Shown: positions 35,741-50,179 of the stretch, in pieces
Numbering within the stretch: the first letter of the stretch is position 1
Layout: each line of letters starts with the position of its first letter
DNA from: Epiperipatus broadwayi
Lineage: Eukaryota; Onychophora; Udeonychophora; Euonychophora; Peripatidae
Assembly (NCBI GenBank): GCA_028023455.1
Contig: JAQFVV010012405.1
Span: 2,607,149-2,671,148, forward strand
DNA length: 64,000 bases
Reading direction: 5' to 3'
Position numbers and translations under genes: made by a program
Notes under the pieces: generated by a model
Told to the model about the DNA's origin: nothing
The model's input: only the letters and a program-made list of their open reading frames with translations
Database searches by the model: none

Positions 35741-37190
35741 ATAGTAGTGGTACTAATTACCTAGCCAGGCTTGCCTGCCTGTTGGCATTGTTGACAGTCC
35801 AAAACAGCTGCTAGTGCTGTTTAGGTGGACTACACTTACACCTAAGAAAACAATGGTGTTTATCTTAGCCATTGCAGGCCCTTGATGGCAGTGCACAGAA
35901 ATATTATGGCCCATTTTGTGCTTTTTGATACTTTATGTGAATTTGCACAATTCACTGGTTGCTACCATATCATCTGATGGAGTTTGGATTTTAAGTGGCC
36001 ACAAGTTTTGATATCTCCATAACAGAGTAATTTCATTTCTACTTAAGTCACACAGTCTGACTCACTAAGAATTGTCACACCCTCCCCAGCCTTCCATATA
36101 CTACTTGGAATGTGCCTAACATTGGGAAAAGGTAGGTCTGGACCCAATTCGGCAGAGCTCATGCAAAAACTCATGCTTTTCCAAGAAATTATATGCGACA
36201 AAATGGTGCACAAATTGTGCCACTTACCGAGATCAGTCAGGCTCCTGCAACAAGGTATTCGGTTCCTAAAAATAAAATATTAAAGACATAGTAGGAAAAA
36301 ATAAAAGGATCAAAAAATGTCATTAATAGTAAAATTTTTTTTTAAAAAGGGCAAAATAGAAATCGCGTAATACAAATCATCGTATAGCCAAAAAAAAAAC
36401 TCATCGTATTTTAAACATGGAAAAAAAAAACAAAAGTTGTAAAAGTCTGAAGTTTTGATGTTATTGTAATTTTTTTAGGGTGGTGTGTTGAAAGGATCAA
36501 AAAATGTAATTAATAGGAAAAGTTGTTTTTAAAAAATGGCAAAATAGACATTGCATAATACAAATAAAGCCAAAAAAAAATTGCCAACGAAAGTTGAAAA
36601 AGTCAAAAGTTTTGATCTTATTTTAATTTTTTTGGGGGGAGTGGGTTGAGAAATACTTTGTCTTCACTGAGACAAAAATTATTTTTGGTTTGTTTTTATT
36701 TTTTAAAAAAAGGTAATAAAAATTGGTTTACTAATAATAGTTTTAGTATATCAGCAGTATACAAATAAAGCCAAAAAAAAAAAAGTTGCCATATAAGCAA
36801 AAAAAAGTCTCTGTTTTTTTAAAAAAAGAAAACGAAAGTTGAAAAAGTCAAAAGTTTTGATCTTATTTTAATTTGGGGGGGGGGGGATTGAGAAATACTT
36901 TGTAAAAGTTAGAGACATAAGTTACTTTTTGTTTGTTTTTCTTTTTTAAAAAAGGTAATAAAAATTGATTTAAAAAATAAAAGTTAAAGCCCCCCCAAAA
37001 AATTGCCTTAGAGCCAAACCCCCCCCCCCTAAAAATGAATTATTAAAGATGGAGTAGAAAAAATTGAAGGGTTAAAAAAAAGTTGCTGTATTTTAAAAAT
37101 CGTGCTGGTAATGTTGCATTGTATTGTTTTTGACTGGCAACAATGCCATCAAGTGACCAAACCCGGCTAAGTAATTAGTACCATAGTAGT
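35741..37190. mobile_element. TIR DNA transposon nested in LINE D, 8-bp TSD
   Basis: The element at 35749-37182 (1434 bp) starts GGTACTAATTACCTAGCCAG, and its inverted right end reads GGTACTAATTACTTAGCCGG. Similarity extends about 59 bp into each end, sharing GGCATTGTTG and CAGTC blocks. ATAGTAGT at 35741-35748 and 37183-37190 is a perfect 8-bp TSD. Removing the element and one TSD restores continuous LINE ORF1 reading across the site. No transposase was seen. An 8-bp TSD fits hAT or P-type elements, but the GGTAC terminus does not fit typical hAT ends, so the superfamily is open. Confidence 0.88.
36290..37060. repeat. Internal direct repeats of the nested transposon
   Basis: Blocks such as AGGATCAAAAAATGT (36308, 36491), AACGAAAGTTGAAAAAGTCA (36586, 36829), GAGAAATACTTTGT (36648, 36890) and GGTAATAAAAATTG (36712, 36954) recur. 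The units are roughly 185-245 bp with homopolymer runs of A, T, G and C between them. Confidence 0.75.
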
Positions 37191-37620
37191 TTTGGAAAGA
37201 TTTGAGCAATTACAGTAGGATTGTTGAATTAAAGTTTTTAATTATCTGTTGAATATTATTTTTGTCTAATTGAGTGTTATTTTGTGAGATCATGGCTTTG
37301 TGAGTTATTAGTTCTTCTTCATAGTCCTCATCTAGAAGATCAATAATGCCATTATAGTCCATTTAGGGGAGGCTGCTATAAATTTAGGTTGTTCTCCTCT
37401 TTTTACTACCTTAGCATAACTTATTTTATCCAAGGATCTTTGGATAAAACAAATTATAGACTTGATTTCATTTTTTGATGCAATATTTCCAACTGCATTA
37501 ATGAGTGGTTGCTATTGTTTTAAAGCAATTGAAAGCTCAAAGAATGTGTTGTATTTTTTGCATTTATTGGCATATGAATGTTGTTTATACATACCTTCTG
37601 ATCATGTTGTTACTTCTATT

Positions 37621-39784
37621 TAAAAGTTATCTTTAAATTTAAATTCAATTAAAATAATTATATAATGTTAATATCAATAAAAAATCAAAAAAAAATCTAA
37701 AATTTGAATTTAAATTAGGGTTTAAATTACATTATGTATATGAAAATGTGTTCACATTAAAGCCAGTTTAATATGCAAGGTTATTCATTTACTTTATTTC
37801 ACTTTATTTTTGCTCTATTTCATGCATTAAACTTACTTTGATTATTTATATATAAGTGATAATCTAACGATGTCGTCTTATTAAAAAAAGGTTAAATGTT
37901 GATATTTATAGACAACCACTATTGAAAAACTTTAATGAGTAAATTAAAAACAAAATCTGAAAAACTGTATATATTATAAAGAAACATCATTATATTTTTT
38001 TTTCTTATGATTTTTGAGGATATTTTAAATCCTTATTTCAAATCACCTTCGTCCCATCTATTTTCAATTTAAAATACATAATGGTTTATAACAAATGATC
38101 TGCAACTGCAAACAGATGTGTATTTTGAATTTGAAGACAATACAATTTAGAAATGATGATTAATTGTTTTTTTTTTGTAACAAATTTTTTATTATTAATG
38201 TGCTATAAATTATGTATTTTAAATCAATCTTTTGTTAATAAATATTCAACTTATTAATTTTTATATGTCCATTACATGCAGTTAATTTTCTTAATGTTAA
38301 TGAAACAGGTATTGATACTTATTAGCATCTTGTTTTGATTAAAAATATCCATTTATTGGTCCATTTATATACACACATACATTTTTATTAGTTTTGTCAA
38401 ATGATTGTAAGAATGATTGGTCAGAGATCCGGAATTAATCCTAATCATTATTATTTATCACAATATTTGATATGGGTCCTAGATCACCTAGTATACAAGG
38501 TTTTTTTTTTTTTTTAATAATATGCCCATAACTTTATCAGTAAGTAAATATGGTGGCAGTACTTGAGATGGGCAGAAAAGTGAATCCAATTAAAATGAAA
38601 ATACACACAGAAAAGGTAGTTCTTTTAAAAATATTAATTTTATCAGATATTTTAAGTTGGTTCAGAAAAGAAGAAAATTAGTAACAATTTAATTTAAAAT
38701 GATAGCATTCTTGTGAAAGTTACTTTGCATATATATATATATTTAGTCTTTAATAATATCAATTTTTTCATAATTATCTACTCCCTGAGAACACATATAA
38801 TGTGGAAGATACTTTTATAATAAACACACAAATTCAGATATTTTCACTTATCTTTCAGTGATGGAAAATGAATCATATACACTATTTTTTAATTAAATTG
38901 ATTTGAAACTAAATCATATCTATACTGAAAACATTTTTATCACCTAAGCTAAAGACACTGAACAAATTGTGTAATGTTTTTAATATTATCTTTATCAAGT
39001 AATATTTCTTAAGTTTTTTAATTTATTACTTCTATCATTTGTGAAATCTGTGTGTATATAAATAATTTTAATGTCACAGTAATCATATGTATTATTAAGT
39101 TCTATAATAATATGGATTTTTATTTTATAATTAATAAACATAAATGAAAAAAATCTTAATCATAATTACATTTTTTTTATCAGTCTAAAGAAAACTTAAT
39201 TTGTGTGCTTATTGGAAAAAATATTGATTGAAATTAGTTTTAGGCACACTTCCAGTCAAAATATGTTCTTTATAATATTAAAACTTCTATAATCATTGCC
39301 ATCATGTTATATTCGTATACTTTTTGAAATCTTTTAAATTTTATCAGTGTAATATGATGAATATTGGTATAGTTTGATTTTATGTTGAAATCTTTTTTTA
39401 AAATTTATTTAATAAAATAATTACTATAGTATAACAGATATAAAACAATAACAGAAGCAACTTATCACAATGTTAAATATTTTAAGATAATTAAAACATA
39501 AAAATGATTGTTTGTTACCATTATTGATAAAGCATTACTCTCTAATGATGGATTTTCCAAGCCTTCACTTAATTCAAAAAATAAAACAGAACAAAAATGT
39601 GTATCATTTCATATTTTAAAAAAATCTAGCCAAATGAGAAAATTTTGCTTTAGTTTTGTGTTTTATTAATGATAAATGCTATAAGAATTTAAAGAATATA
39701 AAAACCTGAGGGAAAAAGTAATAAGTTTTATAGCTTTTGGTATCAGGATTGTGAAAAAATGAAAAGAAAGATATTGGAGAGTGA
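37621..39784. other. Gene-free AT-rich stretch
   Basis: About 2.2 kb of unique A/T-rich DNA with no open frame worth reporting. Confidence 0.55.
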
Positions 39785-40490
39785 TACTCACAAACATTAA
39801 TATTTGAGTTTAGAGTTACAAAAAATTAATGCACTATAGGGGATTTGAACACAGATTTTCAAGTCCCTTCAACTATCCACTCTATCTCATATAACAGATA
39901 CCCATGACCACACACATGTGATAAAGATAAATGATCTCCAATATATGTAATTTGTGCTGAACCAGCAGTCATTAGTTGATCCAGATCATTTTCCACACAT
40001 ATGTAATCAGTGCTTGGTTTATATTGATAGCAAATCTTTAACCTTTAATGGACAGATTAATATAAACCACCCTCCAACTTTTCAGCTGTCCATACCATTG
40101 AAAATCTGATGATGATGAACCCAAACCCTTTGTTGATGCTGATATTATGGGCATACTGTCATCAGATTTTCAATGGTATAGACAGCTGAAGAGTTGGAGG
40201 GTGGATGTATTAAATCCTGTCTATTAAAATTTGAAGATTTTCTATCTTAATATAAACAGAGTACTGATTATGTGTATGTGTGGAAATAATGATCTGGACG
40301 AACTGATGAGCACTGGTTTAAAACGATATATATATATTGGAGATCATTTACCTTTATCATAAGTGTGTGGTTATGTGTTTCGGTTATATGAGAGAGAGTG
40401 GATAGCTGAAGGGAGCTTGAAAGTCAGCGTTCAAATTCCCTATATTACACTTAAACTCCAAGTATATGAACTATGCTTGTATTTTAAAAA
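39785..40490. mobile_element. Inverted pair of retrozyme-family units
   Basis: The left unit (about 39785-40110) and right unit (about 40150-40490) are inverse copies meeting at a spacer of about 40 bp (40111-40149). Each shows the family landmarks: GGGGATTTGAACACAG or its inverse, the TGGACAG/CTGTCCAT block, and the ATTGAAAATCTGATG end. Both ribozymes are damaged. The left core reads CTAATGA on the minus strand, and the right keeps CTGATGA (40303-40309) but has lost GAAA. Their flanks share an ACTCACAAAC/GAGTTTA-type extension also seen in the 8.0-8.3-kb copy. Confidence 0.7.
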
Positions 40491-40733
40491 TATTAAAAAG
40501 TTAATGCTTAAAAATATTCCAAAATTACATAAAAATTAAATATTTGCATATGTATTCCCACGCATATTTTTAATATTTTATTCTTTAATCTAGCAAATTT
40601 TTCATTTTTAGCTTTTTTAAACCTCCTTTGATTTTGTTTTTCCATAATATTTTAGATGTTTTTATTTATTTATGGAATAGGTTTCCCTCTTTCTTTTACT
40701 TCTATTTATGTTTATACGGTATATTAAGATCAT

Positions 40734-40907
40734 TTTCATTATGTAGGATCAATTTCAATGTATGTATATATAATTATGTGTGTGTGCACATTGCACTAAA
40801 GAACTAAATAAAACTAAATATTTCATTATGTAGGATCAATTTCAATGTATGTATATATAATTATGTGTGTGTGCACATTGCACTAAAGAACTAAATAAAA
40901 CTAAATA
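40734..40907. repeat. Perfect 87-bp tandem duplication
   Basis: 40734-40820 and 40821-40907 appear identical, both running from TTTCATTATGTAGGATC to AAAACTAAATA. In a region where other repeats are diverged, identity points to a recent event or an assembly artefact. Confidence 0.9.
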
Positions 40908-41159
40908 TCTTAATCAAAACTAAATTAATGTTTTTTTTGTATATAAAATATTTTTATCTCTAACCCTTGCTTCTGTTTATTTATATACAAGTATATTGAT
41001 CAAGTTGGATATTCATTATACATATTTAATTAATTGAAGCACATTTCTTTATAAAACTGTAGAAGCATATTTATATATTTTTTTAACAACACATATATAA
41101 TACACATTTATATATATATTTTTTTATAAATAAGCTTTAAATTATATATATTATATCGG

Positions 41160-41848
41160 CCAACCTGCACCTAATATTCTTCAACAGAGGTAATGCAAAA
41201 TATTTGAATAAAGAATTTATATTAGTATATTTATACAAAAGATGGGATGATTGTGTTAGGAGGATTGTTGAGTGTTATAGTGGTAAGGAATGGGATAAAA
41301 GAATAGATTTATTAATGAAGAATAGGGAGTTAGAGAGATGGAGAACTAGTATGGAGAGTAAAAAGAGTTTAAATATATATAGAAATAAACAGAATATTAG
41401 GTGCAAGTTAATATATGATAATAGTAAGGAAGGTATTTTATTGCTTAAGGCTCGAACAGGATCTTTAGCAACAACTGAATATACATTTAAATGGAAAATA
41501 TGGGTGATTTAGTCTGTAAATTATGTAAGGAAGGAATAGAAAATATTAGGCATCTGTTAATTGAATGTAAATGCTTGAAAACAGAAAGGGCACATATTAT
41601 GAATTTATGGAAGAATAAATATGAAAAAAGTGATTATCCTGGAAGTGGATTATTGATTTTTATGCTGGTTTTGGGAAAAGATAAGGGGGATTTAGATATA
41701 AAGGCCATAGAGTTGACAAAGATTATATTGTGGAAATGGGATGGAGCAGAATATGGGGAAACTTAGACTGGGGAATGTAATTGCTGAAAGATTTTTGACT
41801 TATGTTTAAAGAGAAGCTATAGTACATCATATCACATCAATATTTATA
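41160..41848 (+). mobile_element. LINE 3'-end fragment, copy 2 (ORF2 C-terminus)
   Basis: Two frames, 41204-41512 and 41491-41766, join by a one-base deletion (GGAAAATATGG here, GGAAAAATATGG at 4518). Together they give the C-terminal region of a LINE ORF2 with C-x2-C-x8-H-x4-C (VCKLCKEGIENIRHLLIEC). CATATCACATCA-type tail repeats follow at about 41828-41846. It is longer at the 5' side than the copy at 4.3 kb. The polymerase domain is absent. Confidence 0.65.
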
Positions 41849-45837
<3,989 letters not shown>

Positions 45838-46010
45838 TGTGAAAAGTAAAAATTCTCCATATAGCAGTAGCCTCCAATGCAAATCATAATAATTAATGGG
45901 TGTTAGAAGATTTGTACATAAATTCCCTATGTAATTGCCTACACATTCAATATCTCCAGACTTGTGGCTTTCATCAGTGAGAAGCCTTGGATCTGATAGC
46001 ACTGAATTAT
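45838..46010 (-). mobile_element. Decayed copy of the 15.7-kb hammerhead retroelement
   Basis: Read on the minus strand it matches the hammerhead-bearing unit of 15702-16652: CACTGATGAAAGCCACAAG, then the TAGGCAATTACATAGGGAAT-like block and the TGGCATCC-like segment. About eleven bases holding GAAA and the stem III are deleted after the stem II region, so the ribozyme is dead. It is a third copy of that family in the window. Confidence 0.65.
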
Positions 46011-46164
46011 GAAATAAATATTTTACATTTTATTTACTAGGTTCTTTAAATAGAAAATCATTCACAACTTTATCAGTTAGTCTTTTCTAATGCCATTTTC
46101 ATTCTCTGTCATATCATTGTTTATTTTCAGTTTATTAATTTCCAGCATATATACAAAACAAAGC

Positions 46165-46398
46165 AAATGCAAACTTCTTTTTTTATAAAGCTTGATTTAC
46201 TATATGAATTATTATAAAGTATAAAAAATATTCAAATGTTTCAACTATATTCTTTTATAGTCTTTATCAAGAAGAGTTTTAAGTTGTTCCTTGATAAAGA
46301 CTATAAAAGAATATAGTCAAAACATTGGATTATTTTTCGTATTTTATAATAGTTCATATAATAAATCAAAATGTATAAAGAATAATAATTTGCATGTG
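46165..46398. repeat. Long palindrome (foldback), about 100-bp arms
   Basis: The inner arms (TATTCTTTTATAGTCTTTATCAAG and its exact complement, 46249-46272 and 46291-46314) flank the loop AAGAGTTTTAAGTTGTTC. Outward similarity continues imperfectly on both sides to about 46165 and 46398. The inner part contains a GACTATA/TATAGTC stem followed by CAAAACATTGG, reminiscent of Penelope-like terminal repeats, but without an intact hammerhead core. Confidence 0.75.
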
Positions 46399-46958
46399 GT
46401 TTGTTTTGTTTATAGATTGAAATCAATGGGCTATTTTTAAAATAGAAGACTGTGTTTGTTTGTTATTGACTTAATTTATTTAATTTCCATTAATTACTAA
46501 TCTTTTCACTATAATAGTGGTTTCTGTAATAGTCTTATAATATCAATTTATTTTTTCAAAATTTTACTCTATTTTTTCTCCCTTAAATTTTTAATACACA
46601 TCATGCTCAATTAGCTCTTTACATCTGATCCACTAAATATTTTTCCTCATTAGGTTTTGCTTTCAAATTTTGATTCAAATATTCTATTTCATAAACAAAA
46701 AGATTGCACACATTGAAACTCATATTCCTTTGATGTTTTTACAGAAAGATTCACATATATGATATTATCTTGATAATTACATGGTGCACATTCACATTAT
46801 TTAATTTTTATGAAAATGAATGGTAGAATCATTGTTCACATTTAGACAGTGTAAAGTAAATGCTAAACCTTATCTCTATAGAAAGACATTCATTATGTAA
46901 TGAATTGTTTAAAAAGATGTTATTTCTTTCTTTTATTAGTTATAATGTTGTTTTTTAC
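46399..46958. other. AT-rich spacer
   Basis: Unique A/T-rich sequence, nothing recognised. Confidence 0.5.
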
Positions 46959-47074
46959 TTGTCTAATAATTTTTTTATATATATATATATGTCAAAGTGA
47001 ACCCGGGCCAGCTGCTTGGAAGGCAGCTACGCTAACCGCTAGGCCACCAACGCTTGACGATTTATCTAATAATT
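46959..47074 (-). mobile_element. tRNA-Gly-derived SINE with TSD
   Basis: On the minus strand, 47053-46991 reads as the body of tRNA-Gly(TCC): GCGTTGGTGGCCTAGCGG (A-box region), anticodon TCC at 47020-47018 in CTTCCAA, and GGGTTCACTTT (B-box-like). The acceptor 3' half is missing, and (AT)n followed by A-runs forms a tail. The 13-mers TTGTCTAATAATT (46959-46971) and TTATCTAATAATT (47062-47074) differ at one base and make a TSD. This is a retroposed tRNA-derived element with little or no body, comparable to simple ID-type SINEs, and not a functional tRNA gene. Confidence 0.85.
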
Positions 47075-50000
47075 AAGTCCACAATGTTAGCAGATTACAT
47101 TTCAATTTTTCTTTAATTCATCGTGCCTTGCTCAATTAACAATTTCTCTAGACTCTTCATTTATTGATCTTTAAAAAACCTGTTAGTGGTAAAATGCTAA
47201 TATTAATAAAACTTAACACCAATTTTTCAAATCTAATTTTTGATTATAATTCTTCAAATATTATTGGAATTATTTATATTACAGTTACGTTTTCTGATGA
47301 TATTTCTTATTAGAATCATATCCCCATATTGCTAAAATTACTGTCTAGAAACATGATATTTTGTTTAGGGCAAAAATTACTTTTTTTTCACACTTTTTTT
47401 TTATCATATATAAAATCAAGATTTTCTTTCTTTTATTATATATAGCTCTCTTTTTGGTAAAGACATCATATCATTTTTTTTTCTATTAGATACCTACCAA
47501 TTTATTTTACTTATTAATAGTTCATTGGTATTTTATTATCAGTTACTAATTGCGTTATCATTCTTTTAATGTTTTCTTCTTCTTTTATAAATAATGTTAG
47601 TTGCTATTTTGTTTTTGAATTTACTTTATTTTAACTTTAATCTAAAAGTAAAAGCCTTACTTAAAAGAAAAAAAAAATCAGTAATTAGTTATTTGGGTAG
47701 GCACGTGATATTAGATTACTAGAATGACAATATGAATTTTAATTCCAGGTTCTTTGAGCTCTTGAGTCGTCACTCACCATAAAAATTTATATACTCTTCT
47801 CAACTTTCTCATTATTTTTATGTAATTCATCTCATAACCCACCTTGCACTTTGCAGTTTTATTCAACCTATCTTTCTTGAGCAGTGATATATAATTTTTT
47901 TTCATGCAATATATTCTGTTCTTATAAACAAAGTTAAGAAATATCTTTTCCTTCTGATAGATTTTATTTTTTTAAAATCACTAATTGAATAGTGGAATCT
48001 TCTTTTTGGGAAAATGGTTTCAAAAAAAAAAAAAAGCAAACACACATTAATTTGTACAATAGTTTATTTTTTACAAGACGAAAATAGCAGTCAGTTTTAA
48101 TTTATACTATAGATTATGGCAATAGTTGTTTTATTTTTAAATTAATATATCTGTTAACTCATTAAAAGCTTAGTTTAAAATTCCAGCTAGTGTAGTAATT
48201 TGGTTGTTTTTAAATGGGATTGAAATGGTCTTCATTTTCATGCAATTTAGAATCCCCGTTGTTCACTCTAGAGTATTCTAGTTTTCTCTCTTTCTTTTTT
48301 TTAATAAAAAAAAAATTGATTGTGAAATATTTGTCATATGGGATTTAGATGAATGACAATTTTGCACATTGTTATCTAATGGGGGTATGATTGATTTGGT
48401 AGACAATGCAGAATCCTAGTATGGCCTGGGGTTTGTAGAATTTATACTTCCATTATTATGTCTTATTTTATATATATAAAACATGTAGATTTGCGTTGGC
48501 CTTTTGGGTGATGATATTAGTTCATATATTTCTTTATAATTGAATGCTGATTATTGGCAGAGTTTGCATTTCATTGAAGACTTCCTATGAAGGTGGTCTA
48601 CATTTCATTATATTTCCAGTTTTACATTAAAAAAAAAAGTAATTTTTCCTCTTCTAGAAAAAACTCCCAATGGACAACATTGTGCAACAATATAAAAGAA
48701 AGACAAAATGACAAGTTATTGTGCTATTGTTAGAACTTTTTTTTTTAAAAAAAAAAAAACCTGTTATAATGATAAATAAATAATCATATTTTGTCAGGAT
48801 TTAGATATAGTGAGCTGCATAATTTGAAAGATTATATATCCTGAAAAGTGAATGAATCTTATATAACTTGTAACATCATTTCAAAAGTATGAGAGTTAAT
48901 AAATTTCTCCGAATAGACAGAATCTTAAATAAAACAACTTCCATTGTAGAACAAAGCCATTTTCAATAACTTTTTGCAGTGGATTAATGAAAAGATAATA
49001 TTTGAAAAATTTCAGCAGGTTTGTCGATTTCCAGGTGGCAAACGTTTAAGCAGCTTTTTATCCTTCTTTTACCTCATAGTTAAGAATAACCAGATATTCA
49101 TTTAATGATCAATGTTGGAGATTTAGCTGGGTTGCTTATGGGCCAGCTACCTGAAAGAAAAATTGTAAGTCTAACTATATCATCACAATATATAAATAAA
49201 TATTAACTGTTGCATACATTGCTTTTATGATAGCAGAATGATATATTATCTAATTATATGCCATGATCATAAGTTTAGATATGCTTTTTTAAAAGTTGCC
49301 TGATGTTGTCCTACTATTATTTATTAAGACCATCAAGTGCATCATTGAAGATTTTCAATACCAAAATAGATCTTACATTAAATAACATTTTTTTTAAAAA
49401 AGCTCCTTAAATATTAATTTAAGTATTTTTTGTTTTATAAAAATAAGTAAATGTGTTAGTGCTACCACAGACATTTTCAAAATTCTGATAGAAATAATCC
49501 TTTTTTTAATAAAAGAAAAATGTCACACCACCTTTACTTTTCTGTAAAAGAATATTGACTGTAGTTTTTTAAAAATATAGTTTATTCTAATACAAGCGGA
49601 ATAACATTAATCTGAATAGTTATTATTCAAAATTTCTATTACTCAAAATAAAATTTTAAAGATAATCTTTAACATTTTTTCAATAATAAATTACTTTATA
49701 TACTATAAAAAATAAAAAATTAAAAAATAGCATTAAATATCTATAAATTAATAAACCTAACAGATGCCTGTTTTTTTTTTTAATTTAATAGAGTTTGAAT
49801 TTACTTACACAAACGAATAAAAAGTTCATTCTTAAAATCTGAAAAACTCACAAATCCAAACTCTGGAATTAAGGATTTTGAATTAATCCTATTCTATGAG
49901 TACAAATAAAATATTTTGAAATAATTTTATTATCATTATGTGTTTTTTTTTCTAAAAAAACTAAATGTGAAATAACAGACAAAATTATTTAAAGGGATAA

Positions 50001-50179
50001 ATTTGTCAGTATTTATGCTTCAAAATATAGAGTTGATAATGATATTACTACCTATAGATATTTTTTTAAATACTTGTTCAAAATTACTATTTAGACTTTA
50101 TTCTCATTACAATAAACAAATAGTAATTTAAATGTACACCATGCATTTTAATAAATGAGTCTTCAAGGTTTTATATGCT
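47075..50179. other. Gene-free AT-rich stretch
   Basis: About 3.1 kb of A/T-rich sequence with several T- and A-runs. A small GC-richer patch at 49020-49150 has no convincing frame. Confidence 0.5.

Larger units (their letters stand above)
34365..37620 (-). mobile_element. LINE copy D, ORF1 copy split by a TIR transposon
   Basis: This is a minus-strand copy of the family seen at 20-28 kb. ORF1 homology starts near 37470-37600 (SLDKISYAKVVKRGEQPKF), runs to the transposon at 37183, resumes at 35748, and continues through the knuckle region (35250-35330) to about 34680. A probable 3' end, with AATAAA in TACAATAAAG (about 34395-34405, minus) and an A-run, lies near 34375. No endonuclease or RT follows ORF1, so this too looks like an ORF1-only derivative. 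One in-frame stop interrupts the longest part (35498-35680 plus 34865-35431). Confidence 0.7.

Noticed and set aside
46991-47053. Functional tRNA-Gly gene
   Set aside because: The 3' acceptor half is missing and the copy is bracketed by a TSD, so it is a SINE.
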